Below are positions 1 to 6,683 of a stretch of 43,873 nt of DNA, piece by piece. A model generated the notes under the pieces. The model had not been told where the DNA came from. It was given only the letters and a program-made list of their open reading frames with translations, and made no database searches. The first letter of the stretch is position 1. Each line of letters opens with the position of its first letter. Origin of the DNA: Muribaculaceae bacterium (GTDB lineage: Bacteria > Bacteroidota > Bacteroidia > Bacteroidales > Muribaculaceae); contig BLLX01000008.1 in assembly GCA_011959405.1 (NCBI GenBank), forward strand, positions 1 through 43,873, given 5' to 3'. Both the position numbers and the translations under genes were made by a program.

Positions 1-157
1 CTATGCACACCCACTGGTCTATTCCGGCCATGTACATCACCACGAAAATCACGAACAGCGCGAGCAGTCCGCCGGCGAAGATGAACAGGTACTGGCTTTT
101 GAGACCCTTGAATTCCGGGCTGCGTCCTATCCCCTTGTTTACCTGGTATTCCGCCAT
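1..157 (-). CDS. traF: TraF (DUF4133) conjugative transfer protein, partial
   Basis: The gene runs leftward off the window edge; only about 52 N-terminal residues are visible, starting MAEYQVNKGIGR. A hydrophobic stretch (IFAGGLLALFVIFVVMYMAG) follows a short polar start. This is the pattern of DUF4133, a small inner-membrane protein of Bacteroidales conjugation machines encoded directly after TraE. It starts 3 bases after the traE stop, so the two are co-transcribed and probably coupled. The role is inferred from family and position: a membrane component of the mating-pair channel, comparable to VirB3-like proteins. The C-terminus cannot be judged. Confidence 0.85.
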   Translation of the reverse strand, partial: MAEYQVNKGIGRSPEFKGLKSQYLFIFAGGLLALFVIFVVMYMAGIDQWVCI

Positions 158-159
158 GA

Positions 160-456
160 TCAGAGGAAGAATGAACGGAGAATGGTGGCCGCCACTATCA
201 GGAAGATGCAGGCGCCGAACCATGAGGCGGCGGTCTTGGAGGTGTCCGGATCTCCCGACGAGAACTTTGAATAGACCTTCACGCCTCCGATAAGGCCGAC
301 AACGGCTCCGATGGCGTAGATGAGCTTGGTCGCGGGATCGAAGTAGGATGTCACCATGTTGGTGGCTTCCGTGATGCCGCCGATACCGTTACCCTGGGCG
401 TATGCCCCTGCCGTGGCGAGGAGTGCCACCGCTGCGAAAATGATTCTTTTTTTCAT
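160..456 (-). CDS. traE: TraE (DUF4134) conjugative transfer protein
   Basis: A 98-residue protein with a cleavable signal-like start (MKKRIIFAAVALLATAGAYAQ), a soluble stretch and two hydrophobic segments, IYAIGAVVGLIGG and GACIFLIVAATIL. This is the DUF4134 (TraE) pattern, a small pilin-like or VirB2-like inner-membrane component of Bacteroidales conjugation systems. I chose the ATG at 456 because it opens directly on the signal peptide; an in-frame ATG four codons upstream is possible. It is followed by traF and has its own promoter with a -7 box at 500-507, so it is transcribed separately from traA-traD. The upstream operator-like site is shared with two other ICE promoters. Confidence 0.9.
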   Translation of the reverse strand: MKKRIIFAAVALLATAGAYAQGNGIGGITEATNMVTSYFDPATKLIYAIGAVVGLIGGVKVYSKFSSGDPDTSKTAASWFGACIFLIVAATILRSFFL

Positions 457-499
457 GTGTCGAAACATTTAAAAGTGAGACAAAAAATGATTTCGACCA

Positions 500-532
500 C
501 AAATATATAGCACTTAATCCTTTGATTTACAA
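500..532 (-). promoter_or_regulatory. traE promoter
   Basis: Read leftward, TATATTTG (500-507) matches the Bacteroidota -7 box TAnnTTTG, with TTG at 530-532 as the -33 element 22 bp upstream. Transcription would start near 493, about 37 bases before the traE ATG. The shared operator-like site ends about 12 bp upstream of the -33 element. Confidence 0.7.
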
Positions 533-543
533 GTCGGACGATG

Positions 544-571
544 CGTGTCGCCGGATGTCATCACGTTGCAT
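544..571 (-). promoter_or_regulatory. Shared ICE operator-like site, copy 1 (traE)
   Basis: The leftward strand contains TGCAACGTGATGACAT, identical at 16 of 16 bases to the sites upstream of traA and of the DUF3945 gene and in the same orientation to the downstream gene. A second half-site-like CGACACG lies 20 bp further on. Its position just upstream of the -33 box is typical of an activator site. The binding protein is unknown. Confidence 0.6.
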
Positions 572-659
572 TGCCGACACTGTTGCGGGGGTGCGTAAAG
601 CATATAAAAAGTATGGATGATAGATAGAAGATAAAGGCTAAAAAGTATGTGCCATGATT

Positions 660-816
660 CCGATTTTCTTGACGGCAAAATTAGCCGTGTCCCTTGTGGA
701 TTGAGCAAGGCCCGGCCTTGCGGTTTTTGGAAAAATCATCCTCGCTGCGCTCCGGTATTTTTCCAAAAAGCCTTGCACAATCCGGTCCACGGCTGTAATG
801 GCCGTAAGAAAACCGG
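660..816 (+). repeat. Folded intergenic element, copy A
   Basis: First of five related elements. Nested stems can be read: an outer stem 660-676 with 801-816, ACGGC with GCCGT, AGCCGTG (683-689) with CACGGCT (788-794), GCAAGGC (705-711) with GCCTTGC (770-776), and a 13-bp perfect stem TTTTTGGAAAAAT (724-736) with its complement at 757-769. The apex holds CATCCTCGCTGCGCTCCGGT, shared with copies D and E. Arm sequences differ from the other copies but pair with each other, which points to a conserved fold. It ends 50 bp before the ATG of the gene at 866 and probably lies in its leader. Confidence 0.7.
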
Positions 817-865
817 AACACTGGCTCCGAGAGCCGGTCTATGTCTAATTAAAAATTCTGTATAT

Positions 866-2089
866 ATGAAAATCAGCATCAGTCCCGAAATGAAGTCACG
901 CCTGCAAAACGCGGCGGCCAACGGAAGCGTGGTGGCGGAGGATATACTGTCCGAACTGGGAAAGAACCGCGACGCCTCGGAAATCATCAGAGGTACATAC
1001 AACTATTTCACGACCAAGCGCATCAAGGCGAACCATGATTCGTACCACAAGATACGCATCATGTTCACGGCCTGCGCCAAGAACCTTGAACATGAGAACT
1101 TCCCCGACAAGGGAAATCCGAGCGCGCCGTGGTTCAAAGAAAACCGCACGGACATCGACCCCTCGACATTTGTAGGGCTGTTCAGAAACCTTCCCGAATA
1201 TGACTCCGAGGAGATAAAATACTTTATCAGCACCATCACGCTCGACAGCCGTGTGACGATAAGGATCTATTCGGGCATGAAGGACTTTTACGAGGCGTAC
1301 TGCGAGGACAACTACACCATAACCACCGACAACGATGTATCCACTCTCCACAGTTCATGTATGCGTACTGAGGAGAAAGCCCGTAATGCCGCCGATTTCT
1401 ACCGTAACTTCGCAGGAGCCAAAATCCTTGTTGCCAAGGACAAGGATTCAAATATCCTCGGGCGCGCAATTATATGGGAAGGGCTCAGATGGCATCGTGA
1501 ATATGAGGAGGATGTGGACGTGTCACTCATGGACCGTATATACACATCCCATACATTCGTCATCGACATGATGAGGGATGCGGCAAAGAAAGCGGGGATA
1601 ACCTTCCGAAAGAAATACAACGATTTCTCACATCAACGGGAAGTCGTTGCCCTGAACCCCATAGCAGAACTGGAAGAAGATGACGAGACCTCCGCTGACC
1701 TTGTGCTTGACGTGCCGGTAGGTCAGTGGCACAAAAGAGGGGTTCCCTATCTTGACACTTTCATCAATCTGACTGTGAACGGGGAGTGTCTTGAACTCAG
1801 CAATTATTACATCGGCAACCAGATTGCCGATTGCCAGTCAACGAGCGGATATGCGACGCGAACCGCCTATGTATGTCCATGTTGCAACCGGGTTCATAAC
1901 GACTCTTATAACAAATTCTGTGGACAGTGCATATCGGAAATCTATACGGAAACAATATTCGGGAGGGTGTTGAACGGACATCCGGTTCCATATAAGGGGG
2001 AACAGTATCCCTCCTCACTGTTCAAAAGGGGGAAACCTATACCTCAACTGAAACGCTACCTGCAAATCGAAAGGCTGTTCAATAACTGA
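866..2089 (+). CDS. ICE protein of unknown function with C-terminal zinc ribbon
   Basis: A 407-residue protein starting MKISISPEMKSRL. I rejected a longer reading frame from 647 because it passes through the folded element. Near the C-terminus two CxxC pairs (C337/C340 and C352/C355) form a probable zinc ribbon. The middle part carries LHSSCMR and, about 40 residues later, GRAIIWEG, a combination I associate only loosely with uncharacterised phage and plasmid proteins. No signal peptide or membrane segment is visible, so it is probably cytoplasmic. It is followed after 8 bp by the peptidase-like gene, and the pair stands opposite to the tra genes on both sides, suggesting a small cargo operon. 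No function is proposed. Confidence 0.75.
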   Translation: MKISISPEMKSRLQNAAANGSVVAEDILSELGKNRDASEIIRGTYNYFTTKRIKANHDSYHKIRIMFTACAKNLEHENFPDKGNPSAPWFKENRTDIDPSTFVGLFRNLPEYDSEEIKYFISTITLDSRVTIRIYSGMKDFYEAYCEDNYTITTDNDVSTLHSSCMRTEEKARNAADFYRNFAGAKILVAKDKDSNILGRAIIWEGLRWHREYEEDVDVSLMDRIYTSHTFVIDMMRDAAKKAGITFRKKYNDFSHQREVVALNPIAELEEDDETSADLVLDVPVGQWHKRGVPYLDTFINLTVNGECLELSNYYIGNQIADCQSTSGYATRTAYVCPCCNRVHNDSYNKFCGQCISEIYTETIFGRVLNGHPVPYKGEQYPSSLFKRGKPIPQLKRYLQIERLFNN

Positions 2090-2097
2090 TAGAGCAA

Positions 2098-2973
2098 ATG
2101 GAAAGACTGATAGAACTGTATAATATCGCTTCACCGTCCGGCAAGGAAAAGCGTATGGCGAGATACATAATGGCGGAACTCAAAAAAATGGGAGTTGCCT
2201 GCCGGAAAGACAGGACCGGCAATATCTATGCCGTCAAGGGGAATGCCGACACATATCCCTGTGTGGTGGCACACATTGACGAGGTGCATCGTAACAAGAC
2301 CGGGAGCTATGGTGCGTATGTCGTGGCCGATGAAATGGTGATCGGCTATGACAGGCGAAAGAAGCGTCAGACAGGCATCGGTGCCGATGACAAGAACGGA
2401 ATATGGATATGCTTCAAAATGCTTGAACGTTTCAAGAATATGAAATGCGCTTTCTTCGTCGGTGAGGAAACGGGCTGTGTCGGAAGCGGCCGTGCGGACA
2501 TGGATTTCTTCAATGACTGCCGTTTCGTGATACAATGCGACCGCAGGGGCAACAGCGACATGGTGACACGGATAAGCGGTACGCCGCTATGCTCGGATGA
2601 CTTCATTAAAGCGGTTGAGCCGGAGAAATACGGATATGCGGAATGTTCCGGGATGCTGACCGATGTATATACGCTCAAGACACGGGGACTGCCGGTTTCC
2701 TGTATAAACCTCTCATGCGGATACTATAATCCGCATACTGATATCGAGAATACGATACTTGGTGATCTGTCGAAATGCTACCGTTTCGTATGTCATATCA
2801 TACGTACCCACAAACAAGTAAGCGAACATCGCTACGAAAAACCGAAATATGAATCCCGCTATCCATACGGGATGTTCAATATTTTTGATGATGATTGGCT
2901 ATACCTTAACCGCAGAAACAGGAATAAACAGGATATGCAGGATAATCAGGATATGGATGACTTTGAATTCTGA
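2098..2973 (+). CDS. M20/M42-like metallopeptidase
   Basis: A 291-residue cytoplasmic protein with the signature order of di-zinc exopeptidases of the M20/M28/M42 clan: AHIDEVH (H59, D61), GIGADDKNG (D97/D98, bridging Asp), GEETG (E123/E124, general base and ligand), QCDRR (D148) and NPHTD (H213). All metal-ligand positions appear present, so it is probably active. At 291 residues it is shorter than typical PepT-like enzymes (about 400), consistent with loss of the lid or dimerisation domain. Substrate is unknown. The extreme C-terminus is Asp/Gln/Asn-rich. It follows the zinc-ribbon gene by 8 bp and ends at a strong two-way terminator, so it is not part of the tra operons. An accessory peptidase inside an ICE transfer region is unusual. 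Confidence 0.8.
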   Translation: MERLIELYNIASPSGKEKRMARYIMAELKKMGVACRKDRTGNIYAVKGNADTYPCVVAHIDEVHRNKTGSYGAYVVADEMVIGYDRRKKRQTGIGADDKNGIWICFKMLERFKNMKCAFFVGEETGCVGSGRADMDFFNDCRFVIQCDRRGNSDMVTRISGTPLCSDDFIKAVEPEKYGYAECSGMLTDVYTLKTRGLPVSCINLSCGYYNPHTDIENTILGDLSKCYRFVCHIIRTHKQVSEHRYEKPKYESRYPYGMFNIFDDDWLYLNRRNRNKQDMQDNQDMDDFEF

Positions 2974-2993
2974 TAGAGCCGGTAAATACCATA

Positions 2994-3043
2994 AATCAAA
3001 AAGGGAATGGACTGCACATTGCAGCTCATTCCCTTTTTTGATT
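2994..3043. terminator. Bidirectional terminator between convergent genes
   Basis: AATCAAAAAGGGAATG (2994-3009) pairs with CATTCCCTTTTTTGATT (3027-3043), with a further CTGCA/TGCAG stem in the loop. T runs follow the stem on both strands. It lies between the stop of the peptidase gene (2973) and the stop of traD (3051) and serves both. Confidence 0.9.
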
Positions 3044-3050
3044 ATAGTGC

Positions 3051-3788
3051 TTATACATATTGGCTCCAATCAAAGCCGGATGTTTGTGCTTCAAGTCGTT
3101 CAGAATGCTTATTCGGGGCGGCTTTTTCATCAAAACGCTCGTTCATAAGCCTCTCAATCCTATCCTTATTGTCAGATTCACTGAGAATAAACTCGTAGAT
3201 GTCAGACTGACGGATGGAATACAGAGTCTCAACAGCACGGATAGTATCGGTCTCATCCTTATTTGCACCCGAAGCCACCGCGACCATATTGTTAATGTCG
3301 TCGTATGTCATGGCCTGGGAGAAGTCTGGGTCGGCCTCGGACAAGCCCGGTTCCATAAGTTCCTGCAAATCCTTATCATCCATAGGCTCCAGAATGTCAT
3401 CCACATCATCGGCTGAAATATCATCGTCCTCGCCGATGAAATCAGATTCGGGCAGCGGCTCGCTTCTGACCGGTTCTTTTGCTTTCTTGGGATCCGGGAT
3501 ATATACACTCTTGGTCTTGCCAATCACCTCACAATATGTAGAGGGGGCAACAGCCGCTGCTTCCTTTTTCTTCTTTTGGTTACGGACAGTGCGGCGTTTT
3601 CTTCGTTCTGCTTTGGCGAGCATCCGTATTTTGTGCCATCGCCACATCATTATGCGGATTATGCGCGCCCAACGGTATAGCCGGTCCCATAGACCTTCTG
3701 CCTTACGGCGGAACAGGAAGAACCAGAGCCGGTATAGGATATAGACCGCACATATAATGTTAACGGTCAGATAGATTTTGGTCATCAT
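3051..3788 (-). CDS. traD: TraD (DUF4122) conjugative transfer protein
   Basis: About 245 residues, beginning MMTKIYLTVNI and continuing with an N-terminal membrane segment (IYLTVNIICAVYILYRLWFF). A very basic stretch (RRKAEG..., KAERRKRR..., KKKK) follows, then an acidic C-terminal half (GEDDDISADDVDDILEP). This matches DUF4122, the TraD protein of Bacteroidales conjugative transposons, by composition and by position after the DUF3408 genes. The start at 3788 is 2 bp from the stop of the preceding gene; an ATG at 3800 would overlap it. The exact role is unknown; a membrane-anchored accessory transfer protein is likely. In this ICE the next transfer gene, traE, is separated from traD by an oppositely oriented gene pair. 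Confidence 0.8.
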   Translation of the reverse strand: MMTKIYLTVNIICAVYILYRLWFFLFRRKAEGLWDRLYRWARIIRIMMWRWHKIRMLAKAERRKRRTVRNQKKKKEAAAVAPSTYCEVIGKTKSVYIPDPKKAKEPVRSEPLPESDFIGEDDDISADDVDDILEPMDDKDLQELMEPGLSEADPDFSQAMTYDDINNMVAVASGANKDETDTIRAVETLYSIRQSDIYEFILSESDNKDRIERLMNERFDEKAAPNKHSERLEAQTSGFDWSQYV

Positions 3789-3789
3789 A

Positions 3790-4119
3790 TCATTTGGCAT
3801 TTAGTTTGATTGGCGAGAAACTTTTCTCGTACCTTCTGTTTATCTCGTCGATATATCGCTCGAAATGCTCTTCCACTATGTTTGTTATATAGCTCGACAG
3901 GCTGACATCGGGTGCTACCGCCGGAAGAAAACGCTTGATCTGCTCATGCAGGCTACGGTCAATATATACCTGCACACGTCGTCCCTGTGGATTATTCTTC
4001 AAGAACTTGCGTCTATAGCTTGCTCCATCATAGTGATTTTTTCTCGTAGTCATATCCATATTGGATATTTCGCATGGCTGCGTTTCATTAATACCGGCTT
4101 TTTTGATTGGCTTTTCCAT
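3790..4119 (-). CDS. DUF3408 protein, third tandem copy (TraC-like)
   Basis: A 109-residue basic protein with a disordered N-terminus and a C-terminal helical module: VQVYIDRSLHEQIKRFLP, then APDVSLSSYITNIVEEH. This is the DUF3408 signature (V.ID......I.RFLP..AP..S.S.Y..NI...H), thought to be a ribbon-helix-helix-like DNA-binding fold. It is the third of three such genes in tandem after traA. In Bacteroidales ICEs DUF3408 proteins are annotated TraB/TraC and are assumed to assist ParA-like TraA, but a biochemical role is not established. Spacing to both neighbours is 2-3 bp. Confidence 0.82.
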   Translation of the reverse strand: MEKPIKKAGINETQPCEISNMDMTTRKNHYDGASYRRKFLKNNPQGRRVQVYIDRSLHEQIKRFLPAVAPDVSLSSYITNIVEEHFERYIDEINRRYEKSFSPIKLNAK

Positions 4120-4121
4120 AC

Positions 4122-4406
4122 TTACATTCGTTTTAGGGGTTTTACTGATTCGTTGATATACAGTTCATGGATTTTATTCCAGTGACACTGGATATGATCC
4201 TTGAATATGTTGCTGAGATACCCGGACACGCTGACACCGGGGGCTATTATAGGTAGATAGCGCTTGATGCAGTCCACAATCTCCCTGTCGATGTAGACAT
4301 GGGAGCGGTTGGAAGCCTGCGTGTTGGTCAGGAATACTTCGCGGTAGTCGGACGAGTTTTTTATCTTCTTTGTTTTCGGCCTGGTTGCCTTTGGTTCTGT
4401 TTTCAT
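4122..4406 (-). CDS. DUF3408 protein, second tandem copy
   Basis: A 94-residue protein from the ATG at 4406 (MKTEPKATRPKTKK), 1 bp past the stop of the previous gene; the open frame extends upstream but overlaps that gene. The basic N-terminus is followed by the DUF3408 core: SHVYIDREIVDCIKRYLPII, then APGVSVSGYLSNIFKDH. It differs in sequence from both neighbours of the same family, so the triplication is old. A DNA-binding accessory role with TraA is inferred only from family and position. Confidence 0.78.
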   Translation of the reverse strand: MKTEPKATRPKTKKIKNSSDYREVFLTNTQASNRSHVYIDREIVDCIKRYLPIIAPGVSVSGYLSNIFKDHIQCHWNKIHELYINESVKPLKRM

Positions 4407-4407
4407 A

Positions 4408-4851
4408 TCAGTTGTCGTATAATGGGTTGGTAATCTCGTTATTGTAAATCCGGTCAATCTCCTCCATGTATTGTTCAAGATGAAGGGACAAAATGTTGTC
4501 CACGTATCGGGATATGCTTACCTCCGGTGCAACAATCGGAAGGAAACGCTTAAGGAACTGGTAGTTCGCCTGACTGATATAAGTCTGTTGGCGATGTGTC
4601 ACATTCCCCGGTGATAGATACCGTGCACGGTAGTCGTTACTCTCATCCTTACGTTTTTTAGGACGTGAAGGTGTTTTTTCACCGGGTACAGGTTCTGCCT
4701 TTGTCTTTGTGTCTGGTTCAGCCGGGTCACTCGTAGTCTGGTCTGCGACTGATTTAGTCTGCTTGCCCTTGCCGAATACCGGGATATCGCCTGCCATGAT
4801 ATCTTTTATCATGTCCTCATTGACTTCCACTTTATTTCTATTTCTCTCCAT
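4408..4851 (-). CDS. traB: DUF3408 protein, first tandem copy (TraB-like)
   Basis: A 147-residue protein starting MERNRNKVEVNEDM and overlapping the end of traA by 14 bp; an upstream in-frame ATG at 4875 gives a longer overlap. Residues up to about 75 are low-complexity (Thr, Pro, Lys, Asp rich) and probably disordered. The rest is the DUF3408 core with QTYISQANYQFLKRFLPIVA and APEVSISRYVDNILSLH. It is the longest of the three tandem copies. Overlap with traA suggests coupled translation and a common function with the ATPase, possibly as the DNA-binding partner of a ParA-type pair. That pairing is inference. Confidence 0.8.
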   Translation of the reverse strand: MERNRNKVEVNEDMIKDIMAGDIPVFGKGKQTKSVADQTTSDPAEPDTKTKAEPVPGEKTPSRPKKRKDESNDYRARYLSPGNVTHRQQTYISQANYQFLKRFLPIVAPEVSISRYVDNILSLHLEQYMEEIDRIYNNEITNPLYDN

Positions 4852-5611
4852 GTCCGTCCAATTTAAGTTTGACAATCAGTTCTTCCGCAAGTTCGGACAA
4901 TCCGCTGCCTTTCATTAGTTTGGCCGGAGGCGGGAAAAGTGTGCATCGGAAGTAGTTTTTAGATTGTGTTGACAGTTCCTTGTCATAACGGTTGGTGTCT
5001 GGTATGACCGCATCCAGCAGGGTGAGTCCGAGATCCTTCATGATGCTGTTATATGCGTCGAACACCTCCGTGGATGCGCGGGCATCTTTTTTGTTCCAGA
5101 AGAAAAGAATGTCCTTTAACGGAATGTCCGGGTGTTCCCGCACATATTCCAACACGGTGGTTGAGAATGAGAGGCTGCTGTGCATAACGATGCGGTCTGC
5201 GATAATCGGGGTTATCACATAGTCCATGTTGATTATGGTACGGATGACACCTGCTGAATTCACGGTGCCGGGCAGATCGACAAGAATGAGGTCGTATTCA
5301 CCGTCTTTCCTTAGCTGGTCTGTCGCTTCCCTCGCATTTTCCGCCTGCGCCCCCACGATGGCGTAGGCTTTTTTATGGATGCGGTTCCACTGGTTCACCA
5401 AAAGCTGGCGGAAATACTCGCTGTTCTCAACTGTGCGCATATCGCGCTCTTTCATACGGATAAGGCTGAACTGTGGAAAGTCACAGTCAACAACGGCTAC
5501 ATTAAGACCTTTCAGGTAGTGGAAATACCCGGCCAGCATGATTGTGATGGCGGATTTGCCGACCCCGCCTTTCTGGTTGCTGATGGCAACGAATAATGGT
5601 TCTTTTTTCAT
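4838..5611 (-). CDS. traA: TraA, ParA/MinD-type ATPase
   Basis: A 257-residue ParA-family ATPase. The deviant Walker A motif is QKGGVGKSA near the N-terminus, switch I is in VVDCDFPQ, and the Walker B-like strand is LILVDLPG. I chose the ATG at 5611 (MKKEPLFVAISN), which puts the P-loop at the usual distance from the start; the open frame continues upstream through a repetitive leader. In Bacteroidales ICEs this gene, called TraA, opens the tra operon. It has its own promoter at 5868-5897 and the shared operator-like site. The roughly 250-base leader is unusually repetitive. A role in positioning or maintaining the element or the transfer machine is inferred from the family. Confidence 0.9.
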   Translation of the reverse strand: MKKEPLFVAISNQKGGVGKSAITIMLAGYFHYLKGLNVAVVDCDFPQFSLIRMKERDMRTVENSEYFRQLLVNQWNRIHKKAYAIVGAQAENAREATDQLRKDGEYDLILVDLPGTVNSAGVIRTIINMDYVITPIIADRIVMHSSLSFSTTVLEYVREHPDIPLKDILFFWNKKDARASTEVFDAYNSIMKDLGLTLLDAVIPDTNRYDKELSTQSKNYFRCTLFPPPAKLMKGSGLSELAEELIVKLKLDGHGEK

Positions 5612-5639
5612 GTCTACGTTTTTTATGTTATATGATACT

Positions 5640-5865
5640 GAATTCATTCCTGCATGAGTGCATGTCCGTATGACTGAATATGTACGCTCATTCATGACCT
5701 CTGTCAGTCATTCATACATACATGAGTTCGGGCATTCACTCATTCGTGATTTACTGATTCTTTAAGTGCGGTCACTCTGTCACTCGTGCCTGATTGACCT
5801 CACTCAGTCAAGATGTCTCTCAATCTTTCAATCGGTCACTACTGACTTGCGGATCTCAATCACAC
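5640..5865 (-). repeat. Degenerate GAnTGA-rich leader of traA
   Basis: The leftward strand between the traA promoter and its start codon is filled with degenerate copies of GAGTGA, GAATGA and GACTGA (seen on the plus strand as TCATTCA/TCACTCA). Examples are at about 5650-5720 and 5735-5835. No reading frame or clean hairpin is visible. It would form a long stop-codon-rich untranslated leader. Confidence 0.5.
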
Positions 5866-5867
5866 TG

Positions 5868-5897
5868 CAAATAAAAGGAGATTTTTTAGACTTTCAA
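5868..5897 (-). promoter_or_regulatory. traA promoter
   Basis: Leftward, TTTATTTG (5868-5875) is a near match to the TAnnTTTG -7 box, followed by GCAGTG as in the DUF3945-gene promoter. TTG at 5895-5897 is the -33 element with 19 bp spacing. The shared operator-like site ends about 25 bp upstream. The predicted leader is about 250 bases. Confidence 0.6.
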
Positions 5898-5922
5898 CCA
5901 TCTTGTCAAGCCCCTGACATTA

Positions 5923-5950
5923 CGTGTCATCGTATGTCATCACGTTGCAT
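5923..5950 (-). promoter_or_regulatory. Shared ICE operator-like site, copy 2 (traA)
   Basis: Leftward strand: TGCAACGTGATGACAT then, 20 bp from the first half-site, TGACACG. The 16-base core is identical to copies at 544-571 and 17843-17870. It lies upstream of the traA -33 box in the orientation of the gene. Confidence 0.6.
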
Positions 5951-5989
5951 ATAATACCCTATTTTACAGCCGAATAAATGCCTGTAACT

Positions 5990-6170
5990 TTGCCACCGAC
6001 AAGGAAACGGACCGATGCAATCGGTGGAAATCCTAACTAATGTCAGGCAAGAGGGCCGGAAACAATTTGACGAAGGAAAATTCATGTTCAAGCGAACATA
6101 GCAAGTTGTGTTTCTCGGCACACGAAATAAATTTCGTGCCTTGAAACAACTTGCCACTCGCCTGACGGCT
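5990..6170. other. Candidate oriT region of the ICE
   Basis: This non-coding stretch just upstream of mobA is rich in inverted repeats: CCACCGA (5993-5999) with TCGGTGG (6021-6027), overlapping ACCGAT/ATCGGT; GTCAGGC (6042-6048) with GCCTGAC (6160-6166); GCAAGTTGT (6101-6109) with ACAACTTGC (6146-6154); and CACGAAAT (6121-6128) with ATTTCGTG (6131-6138). Nested inverted repeats beside the mobilization genes are typical of transfer origins. The nick site cannot be placed from sequence alone. Confidence 0.55.
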
Positions 6171-6241
6171 CGGGAGGGGATTTCCTCCAAAGTCGGAAAT
6201 CCGTGCCGGATTATCAGTAACTAAAAAATGTATTGAACCGT

Positions 6242-6682
6242 ATGAAAAAAGAGAACCCACAACGAAGAAAAGTCGGGCGAAAACCTAAGGCCAAACCCGA
6301 AAAATACCGTTATGTTGTCCGTATGGACGAGGATGAGAACCGTCAGTTCAAACTGATGTTTCAGAAATCAGAGGCGGTGCATCACTCCAAATTCATCAAA
6401 TCCGTGTTGCTGAATAGGACTATTAAAATAATCAGGATAGATCCTGCGACGACGGATTTCTACATCCGGCTCACCAATTTTTATCACCAGTTCCAGGCGA
6501 TTGGCAACAACTACAACCAAGTGGTAAAAGCCGTAAAGACCAATTTCGGGGACAAGAGGGCCTTCGTGCTGCTCCGCAAATTGGAGAAGGAGACCGTTGA
6601 ACTTGTGATAGTGAGCCGCCAGATAGTGGCTCTCATCAACGAGTACAAGGAGAAGTATCTTGACACCCATCTCCCGGACTAA
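6242..6682 (+). CDS. mobA: MobA, relaxosome accessory protein
   Basis: A 146-residue basic protein starting MKKENPQRRKVGRK. After a basic tail comes a ribbon-helix-helix-like segment (YRYVVRMDEDENRQFKLMF, then HHSKFIKSVLL), then helices with QAIGNNYNQVVKAVK. The last pattern (IGNN.NQ..K) is characteristic of MobC/MobA-type mobilization accessory proteins that bind oriT and help the relaxase. The stop is 1 bp before the mobB start. An alternative TTG start at 6233 is less likely. It lies immediately downstream of the inverted-repeat region that I take as oriT. Confidence 0.85.
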   Translation: MKKENPQRRKVGRKPKAKPEKYRYVVRMDEDENRQFKLMFQKSEAVHHSKFIKSVLLNRTIKIIRIDPATTDFYIRLTNFYHQFQAIGNNYNQVVKAVKTNFGDKRAFVLLRKLEKETVELVIVSRQIVALINEYKEKYLDTHLPD

Positions 6683-6683
6683 C

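Noticed and set aside
647-865. N-terminal extension of the gene at 866, and similar frames entering folded elements at 12504, 22269 and 22698
   Set aside because: The extra peptides are translations of the folded intergenic elements (all contain the same Cys/Pro-rich string), and each real gene has a good ATG after the element, or, for the 22269 and 22698 frames, no gene is supported.
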